Source: Phyto melanocephala
Taxonomy: Eukaryota; Arthropoda; Insecta; Diptera; Rhinophoridae
Reading direction: 5' to 3'
Length of the DNA: 64,000 nt
Assembly: GCA_941918925.1 (NCBI GenBank)
Contig: OW799236.1
Span: 65,124,685 to 65,188,684 of the forward strand
Positions 11,930 through 23,424 of the stretch are shown one piece after another (position 1 is the stretch's first letter; the number at the start of each line of letters is the position of its first letter). Below the pieces are notes generated by a model. That model made no database searches, had not been told where the DNA came from, and saw only the letters and a list, made by a program, of their open reading frames with translations. The position numbers and the translations under genes were made by a program.

Positions 11930-13269
11930 ATCATCTAGCAGCATTAAATGCAAATATTTAATACTTCTGTTTGATAAACATTTTGTAATAATTTTTACGA
12001 TTTCTTTTTAAATCTTAATTTTTCTCAAAATTATGTACATATCTCGATTGTTTTTTATAATTATTTTATTTTTTGTTAATATTCACCAAAGTTTACAGAA
12101 ATTAAAAAAAAAAAAATTCTTAAAAATGTAAACTTCAATATTGTTACAGAATTAGTTCTTCATTTTAATTCCTATTCATATCTGTGTAATTAACTTAAGT
12201 TTAATTTAGATTTTATTTTATAATTCTTTTAAAGTTTAAATAACGAACAGTTAACACTTAGTATCATACATCAGGTTATTCTTTTAATAACTATTGCTGG
12301 AATTTACATTGTTTGGAAAATTCTCGATTAAGAGTGCTGATTATTGTTTGCAATTAAAGACATACATAAATCAACGTTTATAAAAAATAGAAACGTAACA
12401 ATATTGCTTTTACCTAAAATAAACTCTTTCACCTTAACTAACGAGTATAGTTTGTTTATCCATAAATGTAAAACATTGAGTATGGACATTTTATTTATAC
12501 TCATCAACATCAGTATCCACGTCTGAAAACTAACATCAATAAATGCAATGCAAAAATGTTAAATTTTACCATCATACAAACATTTTTAAAAACGCACCGT
12601 TAAACTTCTAACAAAACGAAATATCGTTGCATGAATATGTGTATATGTATAGGAACATGCTGCCGTATAACAGGATTAAAACTAACCGCTTACATATGTA
12701 TGGATATGGCTTAAAATAACTGACCCCTTGGCCATGTTATGACTACAACCATTTTGAGAAGATGAAAAATTTAAGCAAACAATATTTTCATAACTAACCA
12801 TACATACATAAAAGTCTGTAAATTTACAAGTAAGTAATATATGAGTGAGTACCTCACCCCACCCAACTAACCATAAATGCATAAGTTATTTCTGTCTGTG
12901 TGTGTATTTGTTAAATGAAATTTTAGTAGTTATTATTATTTTTTCTTCTTGTAAGTTTATGGCACAACTAAAGCCATTGACCACAATTTTAAAAATTTTT
13001 TAAATTTTACGCTTCGTTAATCCCACCAGATGTTTTTTTGATTACTTTGTGCATGGATGTAAGTATAGTTAGCAAACAAACAAACCAACAGTGCTAATTA
13101 CCTTCACTTTTTTGCTAAAGTTACCTTATTATTTTTTTTTTTGTTTAACACATAGCAACTTTTATGTCATATCACTTCGAGCTAGATTGCAAACATGCTA
13201 CTAGGCACTTAAAGTTTGTTGTGGATGCAAGTTGTTTTGTTAACAACTGTGTCTGGATATGCAAAGGAA
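11930..13269. other. AT-rich non-coding stretch
   Basis: No recognisable gene or repeat boundary. Overlapping short frames on both strands near 12330-12530 have no motif. Confidence 0.55.
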
Positions 13270-13275
13270 TGTATG

Positions 13276-13309
<34 letters not shown>

Positions 13310-13321
13310 TGTATGTATGTT
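13270..13321. repeat. (GTAT)n microsatellite
   Basis: About a dozen near-perfect GTAT units, with one early interruption (gtatatatg). Confidence 0.95.
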
Positions 13322-14589
13322 TAAAATTGATTTTAAAAAATTTATTGAACGTAGGAATCAATAGACTTTATTTTATAGACTTTGATTTATAAGAAGTTAT
13401 GATTAAATGTCTGAATTTAAATCGCAAACATCATATTCATAATCACTTTTTGGGTGTATCAAAGCTTTATAGAACATAACTTTATAAATACATATGTTTA
13501 TTAAAGCTAATTATCAACGAACTAAAGTCAATTAATTTTTTTAGTAAATGAATAATTAAACTTTAAATATATATTAACATCTACATACATACAAATATTC
13601 ATACAAATTTTAGATTTGATCTACACAGGAAAGTTTTGAAAGCAAAATGTTCAAATATATTTATTCATCAGTATTTAAACTAAACTAGCATGATCTGCGA
13701 TCTACCCATTCGACCCTAATCTAGTTTATACCATACATACATATGTACATTAGGCTGTCCCGAAAAAATTTTTTTTTTTGATTTTCGTAACGCAAGACCT
13801 CCCAAAACTTGCGTAATTACTCGTAGATTACCAAAATGATTTTAAAAATACAATAAAACTATATCTTTAGGGTTCTACCGATCTTTAAAGTTTTGAAAAG
13901 TAGTTATTTTTATGATTATATTTCGCTATCTTTAATTTCGACACCTAAAGTAAATATGTCACGACTATGTATAGCAACAACATTTTACCGGCGAATACGA
14001 GTTGCTAGACACAGTGGAGTTTTTTAATGTACTTTAGTTATAACGAATTCTTTTTTCGGTCACAAAACATTCACAATAAGTAGGGTTATAGCCAACTCTT
14101 GTTAATAACGAACTAGTTTTTAAGTTTCTCTTATAGTCACAGCTTACTTCCTAAAATATAGAAACCTTTGAAAAAATTGGCAACAAAATCACCTGTTATA
14201 TTTATTAATACCAAAATACGTAAACTAAAAAACACAAAAACTAAACTAATTTATAATACGATATATAATATATACTATTGCGATAGTGATTTTAAATAAA
14301 TGAGATCGTGGCGTATAACATGAAACTAAAGTATAATGTAAAAGATCTATCAAATTCAGATATAATTGAAAATGTCTTTGAAGTGATTAACAATATAATA
14401 GTGTAATTAACAAAATAAACGAAAATGTGGTTTCGAAAACAAACTAATTTTTTTTGGAGTCATCTGAGAAGCTTTTCGACGTTGCTGCTTGCAAATGTAC
14501 TTTATTTGAATTTTGTTGGATCAAAGAAATTAAAAAAAAATGGTTATATGTGGAGTTTATAAAAAAGAAACAGTTCGACTAATAACACA
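13322..14589. other. AT-rich non-coding stretch
   Basis: Nothing clearly recognised. 'ggctgtcccgaaaaaa' near 13753 could be an element end because the following sequence is unlike its surroundings, but no inverted partner was found. Confidence 0.45.
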
Positions 14590-15668
14590 AAAGCAAAAAA
14601 ATTGAACATTCCATAGGCGCAGCAAAAAAGACGCGTCTTACCTAACAAACCGATTCTATCCCAGAAAATTGCGACAGATACATCTTCGACTTCAACGAAG
14701 AATCGAAATACATTGCTACTGCTGCTATTGTTTTTGCGGTTTTAACTGTCTTTGGCTTAATTTCTGCCGAAATTTTAATTCTGGTAATAGATAAAACACT
14801 TCATGACCTAGAGAATATTTTGGACTTATTGGAAAACAACTAGCTACTTGTTATAATGAAACTACGGTGTCTTTTTTTGCGGTGGCTGGTAATTTTCCTG
14901 TCTTGCCGGAAAATGTGGTCGGTGATAATAGATATCTTTATGAGATATTTAAAGCTGTATAATCGGGTTATTGTAGTCGTGAGCTGACAAACCATAAACC
15001 TGCAAAAATTGCGCGCTCGAGATTGCTAACCTCCGTTAATCGTCTACTCGGAGTTAACGTAAGTACCCTTAATCCATCAGAAATGTTTCAACTGTTTGTC
15101 AATTACGTTGCTAAAGTATACGCCCTCGACTTGGTTCTTAGTCAAACAATAAACGTATTTGTAATTTGATTATGTGATCTCGTTTTTTACCTGAATATAT
15201 GAGGTCAGTTGTGGATTCTGTTATCGAAAGAAATTCTTTTTTCGCTCACCCGGAAATTTACTTGTGAGTATGCTACTTGATGATAGAGACCACGTTCGGG
15301 AGCTGTCATTGCAAAGAATAATCAAAACTTGACAAACTGAATGTAGCACTAAACACAGAATACTTAAACCACCAAAAATTAACTTCTCTGTTTGAGGTAA
15401 CATCGAAACTACTATATGTCACAAGTGAAGGGTTACAGCACCGCAGGTTCGTCGGCACATTTCTAATGAGGACCTTCAATGCATAAAAAAAAACATCTTG
15501 GAAATTGGCGACTTTACTTTCCAAACAAAAGCTGTGGAAAGATGTGTTAAACTGGTAACAGAGGCCTCTCAAAGTGTAACTAACGCTGCTTTTAGAGATA
15601 GCCTTATTAGAACCAGGTTGAAATCACGAGCAGAAATGCAAAATTTTGGTCAAAAAAAGGGTTTAAAT
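14590..15668 (+). pseudogene. Relic of an arthropod repeat-derived protein family (function unknown)
   Basis: Shifting + strand frames spell a collinear protein: CDRYIFDFNEESKY (about 14670-14710), KIARSRLLTSVNRLLGV (about 15007-15057) then STLNPSEMFQLFVNYVAKVYA, MRSVVDSVIERNSFFAHPEI (15199-15258), LDDRDHVRELSLQRIIK (about 15273-15326), and finally EIGDFTFQTKAVERCVKLV and TEASQSVTNAAFRDSLIRTR (15501-15617). From memory, the same blocks occur in uncharacterised high-copy arthropod and cnidarian proteins; the family has no function I can name. Several frameshifts and stops show decay. No transposase catalytic motif was visible. No TIRs were identified. Confidence 0.55.
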
Positions 15669-17044
15669 TTATTTATTTTCTTGTACATTGATTGCAAATA
15701 TAGAATATACATAAATAAAATAAATTTGTAACTGTTTTTTTTTATTATTTAAGCATATGGTATAGCTATGTAAAAACGTTTTTAAGAGTAGAGCCCTCAA
15801 GATGGCACGTAATTCGACTTTTATTTATTTTACCGTAATCTGTGTAAAATTACGCAAATTTTGATACCCCTTGCGAAAGTGTAGCTCAAAAACACATTTT
15901 TCTCATTCAAGAACGGGACAACCTAATGTACATAAAGCATTGTTCTTGCAAAAACAATTTGTATTAACAACGTTGATGCATTACTTTGTTTTTTTTTTTA
16001 ATTTTTTTTTTGTTACACACATATGGTTTGCGCATGTGTTAGTAACAACTTTAAACGCTTTTTACTCCTAAGATACCAAATTAATTTTAATAATTCTGTA
16101 GGATAATTCCTTTCATATGTTATATTTGTATATGAAAATCGGTTGTATGATGAGCGCATCAACTGACTTGCCTATTAAGTAAAAAACAAGATATACAAAA
16201 CAAGCATAACTATAAAAATTGTTTTTAGTTGTGTTGTTCTTAATTTTTTCTAATATGGTCACATGAAGACAAAATCTGAATTAATATTTGCTGGGCGTTC
16301 TTTACATACATACGTTAACGTTTAAGCAAAAATCTCTTACTTTAATAATTTTTTACAATTACAATTAAATTCTTTGATTATTTTTTTTTTTTCACACACA
16401 GTACACAACCTTATCAATTCTAACAGCTGTTATTTTTTCGTCGTTATTGTGCTTCATACAACGAATTTACATTTCGAATTTTCACCTACGAATATATACG
16501 ATTTTAATCGTTGGTTACAATTTAAAAGAATATACATATATGAGATATAATTTATAATTTTAAAAATTTTCAAGGTAAATTCATGATTTTCACTGGCAGA
16601 ACTACATATGTAGTTCAGAGCGTGAAAAAGAAGATTATAGTTAATCGTACATGATTACCTGATTGCAAAAGTACTTGTTGAAGGCATAATGTTTAATATA
16701 TATGTCCTTAAAAGGAGAAGCTTTATACTAATTTCCCTTACGATCTAGTGAAAAAAAGTAGCAGCGAGTAAGAGAAAGACGCATAAAAAAAATATTAAAA
16801 TAATTTTCCTTTAACTTTTTCATAATGCTGAAAAAAAATAAGCAGTACTGAAAACACACTTTGTTCCGCATTTCGCGTGCAAAAAATTGTAGCTTTCTAA
16901 TGTATGCAATAACTTAAAACAACACAATTATATAATTCAATCACAGAAAAATTTTATATAAGTTTGTCCCACTAAAAATATGTGTGTCCGTGCCACACTA
17001 TCACATAACGAAAAATTAAATTTTTTTTTTTGTAATATTCATGT
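15669..17044. other. AT-rich non-coding stretch
   Basis: Poly-T tracts near 15990-16010 and 16381. No gene or repeat edge recognised. Confidence 0.5.
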
Positions 17045-18163
17045 TTTTATACCCTTCACACAGTGAAAAAGGGTATACAGTGAACTCGCGGTAATGTGGA
17101 CTAATTAATGTCGTGGTAGTTCATATTTTTGAATTTGTTCACATTTTCGATTGTGATTTTTTTTATATACTTATATTACTAAGTTATTCTTTCTAAAAAT
17201 AATTTCTGCTAGGAATGAAAATGCAAAGATTACTAAAAAAAAACTTTTTGTAATTTATTTGGAACATAAAAAGTTTTCAAAAATCCATTTTATAAAGAGT
17301 ACATACGTAGTATGTACATAAAAAATAAACAAAATATTTCGACAAAAAAATAAATAAAATTTACAATGAAAAAAGATAGGTACATACATATATAATTAAA
17401 TATGGAAATAATCGGTTATTATTTTCTGTTTTTTCTTTTGTTCGACCAGCTTATATACCGTCAATTCCTTGATTTTTTTCAATACTTTAATGTCAGTTTG
17501 ATCGACCATTTGAAATTCAGCCCATTGGACAACTTTGTTAAAAATTTCGACAGCTTCTTTGGCTTTAATGTTGTTTTCAGGCGCTTCAATAAAACAGTCG
17601 TCATCATCGTCGGACTCTTCAATTAAATAATTTTCATCAAATGGCGTGACGGCCTCACAAGGATTATTGATCCAATCTCTAATGTTTACAGCAGTAAAGA
17701 CTTCCTGAGGGCACAATGTCTGTAGAAGATCTGCAGCAGTATTTTCTAAAGATCTAACCTCTGATTGCCACTTTTCTTTTAAAACGCTCAAAGGAACATT
17801 AAATTCAGGATCGTCTTCATCATTTACCGCATTCAAAATATTTTTCCAACAGTTAGATAAAGTTTCTTTACCAACTCGGTTCCAGGATGCCTCTAGAATA
17901 GAAACTCCTTCTTTAAGTGTGATTTTTCCATCGATTCAAGCAATAATTGTTGCCAGAAGACTGTTCCTATAATGAAGTTTGGTGATTCTAATTGCATTTT
18001 GATCCATTGGCTGGATCAGAGCCGTTACATTTAGAGGCATGAACATAGCTTCTTTGGAACCATCCTCGGATTTAAGGTCGGATTCTAGTGGATGGGATGG
18101 GGCATTATCTATTAGGAGTAAAGCTTTTGCTGGTAATCCTTTCTTCGTTAAAAAATCTGTCAC

Positions 18164-18221
18164 CTTAATGAAAAATAAACAGTAAGAATCCCAATTGAAC
18201 TATTTTTACATGTTTACTTAC
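18164..18221 (-). other. Phase-0 spliceosomal intron in the pogo transposase
   Basis: On the minus strand the donor is GAG|GTAAGT (18222/18221) and the acceptor TTTTTCATTAAG|GTG (18164/18163). Reading through gives a stop; removing the 58 bp joins CFVPE to VTDFLTKKG in frame, just upstream of the second catalytic aspartate. Confidence 0.75.
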
Positions 18222-18896
18222 CTCTGGCACAAAACAGTTGTAAAACCATTCTTTAAAAATGGAAGAAGTCATCCAAGCAGACTTTGAATTTCTGTAGTTT
18301 ACGGAACAGATACAATTTTTGCTGCGAGGATTTTTCGATTTTCCTATTACTAAAAGTTTTATTTTATGAGATCCTGACGCATTTGCACAGCATAAAAATG
18401 TTATCCTTTGCTTTTCCATTTTTGCACCTGGAGCACTTTTCTCCAATGACGTTACATATGTCTTTTGTGGGAGAAGTTTCCAATATACACCAGACTCATC
18501 GGCATTATACACCTGATTATTGGATAAACCCAAATCTTCTATCTTTGCTTTCAATTTAATTTTAAAAGGATTTACGAACTGAGATTGCGCAGAAAGTTTT
18601 TCACCGCTTATCTGAAGGAGCCGAATTCAGTATCTCTTTTTAAATTTTTGTAGCCACCAATCGATAGCATTGAAGTCATTTCCGTTTTCACTTATGTTTT
18701 TGTAAATTTGTTTGGCTTTCTCTTTCAACATTAACCCACTTACAGGAAGGTTTTTATTCCGCATGCAAATAAACCACTTATAGAGCGATTTTTCCATTTT
18801 TGGAAGCTCTGAAGATCGTAATGTTTTGCGTTTTCCGGGTTCATAAAACGTATTGTTCACACATTCTAAAATATTGTCTTTTTTATTTTTTATTAA

Positions 18897-20567
18897 CCCT
18901 AGCCCTTATACCCAACTTTTATTACGTAAACGTATACCCAAGTACATGTGTGGCCAGTAACAATTATTTGCGTTTTTCCTTATAATTTATTAGCAAAAAA
19001 TTCTTTGATTCATTCAATTTGTAGTTTAATATATTAATTAAAATTTTTACTGGTTATAATAAGTTTTCGTACATAGCATTACTTTTAAATATATTTTAGA
19101 TCTGGCGACGTTCTGCTTGGCATATTATTAAAAAAATAGGGCATTTTTTACAGCCAAAAAATCGTTACAAAATGTGTTCGAATTTATGGGAACTTTGCCT
19201 ACTTCTAACTGTCGAAAGCATTAAAGATTTTTCATTGTTGTTAGAAAAGTTGGTTTTTAAAGTCTATTTTTGTGAAAATAATAAAAAATAAAAAATTTAT
19301 GGCAAAAGAAACTTTTAATTGCCTTCGAGACAACATAAGAGGTGAATTCATATACATATGTATATAAAAAATAATATAAACGTAATGAAAATACCAGATT
19401 GTCTAGTGCCGATAGAAAAGAGTATGCCCAAACGCTGTTTGACGACATTTTAGTGAACGATATATATCCGGACACTGAAAATATCAAAGAAGAACATAAA
19501 AAACTTCCAATCGAAGTTATATATTCGGATATTGAACAAACGAAGGAGAATATCTATTATGACGATCATATTGATAATGGGAAGATAATGACCAGGAAAG
19601 CAACGCTGAGGATGGTCCAGTTTAAATAAATTTGGGTGCAGCTGAATTCGCTGCACGTGATGCGGAGGCTACATATAGAGCATAAAATGCCAATCATCCG
19701 GAGTTGCAACTTAAAATTTAGAATCCTATGATGTTGAGCGAGTGTATGCATTCAAAGGAATGCTTATTATGACTGGTTAAAACAACAGTAACGGCAGAAG
19801 TATTCCAGATTTGTGGTCGGTAGAAAATTTTCCACTTTATCGTGCTGCAATTGGCATCAATCGATTCCAAGCAATACTGCGATTTATAAGGTTTGATGAT
19901 TTAAACAGAGGAGAAATTCACCAACAAATTGACAAAGCTGCTCCAATCTCCGAGTTGTGGACCGTGATGAACGGTCAGTCAAGGTTCTGGTAATGCGCAA
20001 CTCCAACACGAAACTTGGCATATAAAGTTTTGTAAGTATGGCCATGCAAGAAAGAGTTGACGCGTCAGCTTCAACGTCTGCAGCGTCAAGTGTGTGGAGA
20101 AAAAATCTAAGTTTGAAGCTGATTTTTGTATTATATTCACGACGAGCACAAAAGACGTACTCGTAACATATGCTTTAATTGTAAACGGCCATCATGTGTA
20201 CATCATTCATTACTTTGTATGCGAATATTGCAATAATGGCGACAAAACTTTAATTTAAGTAATAAAAAATAAAATAAAAACATAAATTTACATAAAAAAA
20301 CAAACATTCTTTAATTTGTATAGATAATTCATACAATTGCATTAGTGGCCACATCTGTACTTGGGTATACGTTCTTGGGGGTCTCGACTTTAAAGGCTCA
20401 TAGCTCCTCAAAGACTTGATCTAGGATAATGATTGAGGTGTCAGTTAACGCAGATTTTATCCATTTTCTTAGATCCAAAGTTTCAGTAAAAAAGCATAAG
20501 CCGTTTAGAAGGTGCATTACTCAGAAGTGTCAATGGCCACACCTGTACTCGGGTATAAGGACTAGGG
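18897..20567 (+). mobile_element. piggyBac element, internally deleted, inserted at TTAA
   Basis: TTAA flanks both sides (18893-18896 and 20568-20571). Terminal inverted repeats: left CCCTAGCCCTTATACCC, right complement CCCTAGTCCTTATACCC (one mismatch). A second inverted pair, CGTATACCCAAGTACA with (G)TGTGGCCA, lies inside the left end (about 18929-18955) and inside the right end (about 20345-20372), with another copy of the motif at 20530-20557. Length is 1671 bp, shorter than typical autonomous piggyBacs because the transposase core is missing. Confidence 0.9.
19387..20225 (+). pseudogene. piggyBac transposase relic (DDE_Tnp_1_7 type), catalytic core deleted
   Basis: The first frame (about 19399-19626) encodes an acidic N-terminal region with SSADRKEYAQTLFDDI. 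A shifted frame at 19811-19990 reads LYRAAIGINRFQAILRFIRF followed by DDLNRG and IDKAAPISELW, the conserved start of the piggyBac transposase domain. A third frame near 20135-20220 reads RNICFNCKRPSCVHHSLLC, which looks like the C-terminal cysteine-rich domain that binds the terminal repeats. The segments carrying the family's catalytic aspartates are absent, so this is a deletion derivative. Several stops lie between the blocks. Confidence 0.75.
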
Positions 20568-21464
20568 TTAAACATATCGTTGATTTTGCAACATTATACT
20601 TTTTATTTAACACTGTAACACTCGATCCTTTTTTTAAATATTCCAAAATTTCGCATTTTTCATTTAAGGATAAAAACTTTCGACTGTTTTTAGACATAAC
20701 TAATTTTAAAAATAAATTCACGAACCTACCGCAACAAGTTAGATAAAGCGACTAGCATTAAATACCTTTAAAATAATGCCATACTATGGTATTTATTAAT
20801 TCGGGGATTCCCAACATTAAAAATAAATGCTTCTACAAATTAAAAAATCCCCAAAAATTAAAAAAAAATTGTTCACTATTTAGAGCGCCCATATAAAAAA
20901 CTGAGTGTTCACATTAGTTGATAGTTCATTATATTGGATGTTCACATTACCGCGAGTTCACTGTATATAGGTTTGTCATTCCGTGTGGAATTTCTACAAT
21001 TTTCATTTCCGACCCCATAAAGTATATACTTTCTGAAAGCTTATGAACAGGGGAGTCGATTGAGCTCGTTCAATCTGTCCGTCTGTCCGTGTGTATGTTG
21101 AAATCAACTCTTTGAAGGCCTCCGACATCACCAAGACACGCGTAAGGTATTAAATTATCAGAAATATTCGGGAGCAGATCGGTATTGAAAATCAAAAACA
21201 TCGGTACATAAACAACTGAGATATGAGCAAAAAAGCACGACCACCTCGTTTATTTATACTTTTATTGTTTCATTTTTAATTTTTTTTATTTTCTTTTTGA
21301 AATACATAAGTAAACTTAATTTATAATATTACAATGGGATGTTTTTATATATGTATGTACGTATTTCATATAAGATAAATGGTGATATAAACAATTGTTT
21401 TTGCATGACTACACGTTGTGAAGGGTATCTAAGATTCGTTACGGCCGAATATGGCACTCTTGTT

Positions 21465-21858
21465 TCTTTTTAATTTTTTGACATTTCTTCTTGCTCGTAC
21501 TTTCCGAGTACAGGCAAGTGTGTACTCAAATATGAGCAAATTTCTTCCTCTTAACCCGACCTTACCCCTTTTATCTATAAACACAAGACTTGCCTAGTCA
21601 GAAAGGGGTCAATGTTTTAAAAAAAACTATTTCGAATTTGCATAGCTTGGAAAATTCTCGATATCACAGTATAAGTATAAGAAAACTACTGTCTAAATAA
21701 GTACATATTTAGAACATCAATTTTGCAACTAAAAGAATCCCAGTTTATTTTAAGGAAGTAAACCAATGTTTACTTCCTTATTTCAGTTGAGAAAATACAC
21801 TAACGCTATGCAACAAATTATTGCATATTTGCATTATAGCACAGAGTAGTGTAAACAA
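21465..21858. other. AT-rich non-coding stretch
   Basis: No gene seen. A small inverted pair 'taaggaagtaaac/gtttacttcctta' lies at about 21752-21780. Confidence 0.5.
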
Positions 21859-22107
21859 TAGCGAAAATAACCCTTCGTTGCAAACAGATTATGCAAATGT
21901 TGCAGATCTTGCAAGTCTAGTAAATACATATTCTAAAGTTTGCAACACCACAAAAACAATATACACTAAAATTACATTTTCCACACAAGCACTTATTTTC
22001 AATACTAAAAGCAGTTGAACATTTTCAAAATCAACGTTTGCAATACTAGACTTGCAAGATCTGCAACATTTGCATGATCTGTTTGCAACGAAGGGCGATT
22101 TCCGCTA
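21859..22107. mobile_element. Foldback-type MITE with ~62-bp inverted arms
   Basis: The left arm starts TAGCGAAAATAACCCTTCG and runs through 'gcaaatgttgcagatcttgc' to 'aagtctagta' (about 21922). The right arm (about 22044-22107) is its reverse complement with only a few differences (GCGGAAATCGCCCTTCG end). The loop is about 120 bp and AT-rich. No convincing target duplication; no coding. Confidence 0.7.
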
Positions 22108-23424
22108 ATACAAATGACAGCAAAAATTTACTTTAATTAATTAAATTTTCGGCCATAATAAATTGTATTTATGCACTTACGTATGTGGAAGCAAAATTAC
22201 AATATATAAAATTAATAAACAACCGTTATTGATGAGCCATACTATACATCAGATAGATATACATATGTATCAGCAAAAATTCAATAAATTATAAAAGGAC
22301 GCTACGTTCTGACGCAAATGCACAGCAAATTTACTTAATGTAAATTCCTATAGGTTCATCCGTGAGTAACATTAAAGAGTTTGATTTTTGTCATTGTAAA
22401 ATATGTATCTAAATTAGACACTCGATTAATTGAAAAGATTTGCATTGTTTCCTACACTAATAAACTTTTACTTTTACACATTCATACAAATTTACTTATT
22501 TTCAAATTATGTATACATATATAACAACAAGAACTACTTACATATATTATCAAGAGCTTTAAATTTTTTAAAACTTTTAAACAATTCCAAACTAACTTAC
22601 ATAATTTGCATAAATTAATTTTTTTCATGAACTTGGTGTTTTCATGACATTACAGATTTCACATAAAATTTAACTAATATTTGTTGTGAAGCCACCAATA
22701 CAAAAATGAATCACAATCACTCCTTCTTAAACACTTATAAACCCCAAATAAATGACGAAAAACGGTTAAATATTTTTAAAAACTTGAATACGTTCTGAAA
22801 CTTGGGTATGAGAATATAGTTTTTATATTATTTATTCAATTTTTTATTGAGACAGGGTTTAATAATCATCTCAAAATCACTACTTGACCATTTTGGGATT
22901 AGTTGAATTTAAATTTCAACGCTTGGCCGCCACAGACAAATGATGATTATTATTTTTTATTATATTTAACTCTCTAAGATAGTGAGTAATGACAACAGTC
23001 AGGCTAAATACTTTTGCCGTCTTGGCCACACAGTATTTTAACATTTGGCTTCATCATTTAGATAAATATTGATGATGTTTTAATACAATGAGGATTTTAG
23101 AATTTAGAAATCAAAACAAAAAAATCAGTTATTTATTTAACAAAACCTCTCACTGAAACCAACAACAAACAAAAACAAATATTGTAGGAAATATGTATGT
23201 AGGGTTAATATTTGAATAATACAGTTGCTCATACGGGATGATTGACTTCGTTTTCTTTTTTGTTTTTGTTTTACTGAGTTTTTGTAAATGTATTTTGTAG
23301 CTCTTATTGTATTGTTTTCCTTATTTCAGTTTTGTTTTGATTTCTTATGATCTTGAGTGTAATTTATGTTAATTGTATGTGCTACCGTTTTTTAACCCAT
23401 ACACAACAGCCACTTGTAAGTTAA
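22108..23424. other. AT-rich non-coding stretch
   Basis: No exon, RNA or repeat boundary recognised. Confidence 0.5.

Larger units (their letters stand above)
17396..20721 (-). pseudogene. pogo/Tigger transposase gene, split by piggyBac insertion, two stops, one intron
   Basis: The enzyme would cut and paste the surrounding element. The N-terminal psq-type helix-turn-helix (LSLNEKCEILEYLKKGSS, NKKYNVAKSTIC) is at 20721-20572. After the piggyBac insert comes a CENP-B-type HTH (about 18860-18627), then the DDE domain: YNADESGVYW, LLLIDNAPSHP and IQPMDQNAI hold the three catalytic aspartates, all present, with 34 residues between the second and third. Counting across the TTAA insertion site once gives one collinear frame of about 530 codons, broken by TGA at 18627-18629 and 17936-17938. 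A 58-bp GTAAGT...AG intron (18164-18221) falls between codons. An acidic C-terminal tail (EESDDDDD) ends at 17396. The start could instead be the second Met, eight codons in. Confidence 0.87.
17078..20963 (-). mobile_element. pogo/Tigger DNA transposon, full length, disrupted
   Basis: Terminal inverted repeats of 24 bp: left CAGTGAACTCGCGGTAATGT then GGAC, right (reverse complement) the same with one mismatch (GAAC). TA dinucleotides flank both ends (17076-17077, 20964-20965), and the intact HINE-like copy at 32463 supplies the empty site. Removing the piggyBac insert leaves about 2.2 kb, a normal pogo/Tigger size. The transposase gene runs on the minus strand. Extra GTTCACATTA motifs lie near the right end, and similar ones near the left, as possible subterminal binding sites. 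Confidence 0.88.
17045..21464 (+). mobile_element. HINE-like element split by a pogo element
   Basis: The head TTTTTATACCCTTCAC then CAGTGAAAAAGGGTATA lies at 17046-17077. The rest resumes at 20964 with TATATAGGTTTGTCATTCCG, runs through a 'GTCTGTCCGTCTGTCCG'-like core and 'cagaaatattcggg', and ends with the GTTACGGCCGAATATGGC hairpin relic and a degenerate CTCTTGTTT end. The uninterrupted copy at 32463 gives the empty-site order gggta-ta-tatagg, which this copy has with the TA doubled around the insert. Confidence 0.75.

Noticed and set aside
13745..14100. Left end of the element carrying the 14590-15668 relic
   Set aside because: 'ggctgtcccgaaaaaa' looks like an end, but no inverted partner was found after 15668.
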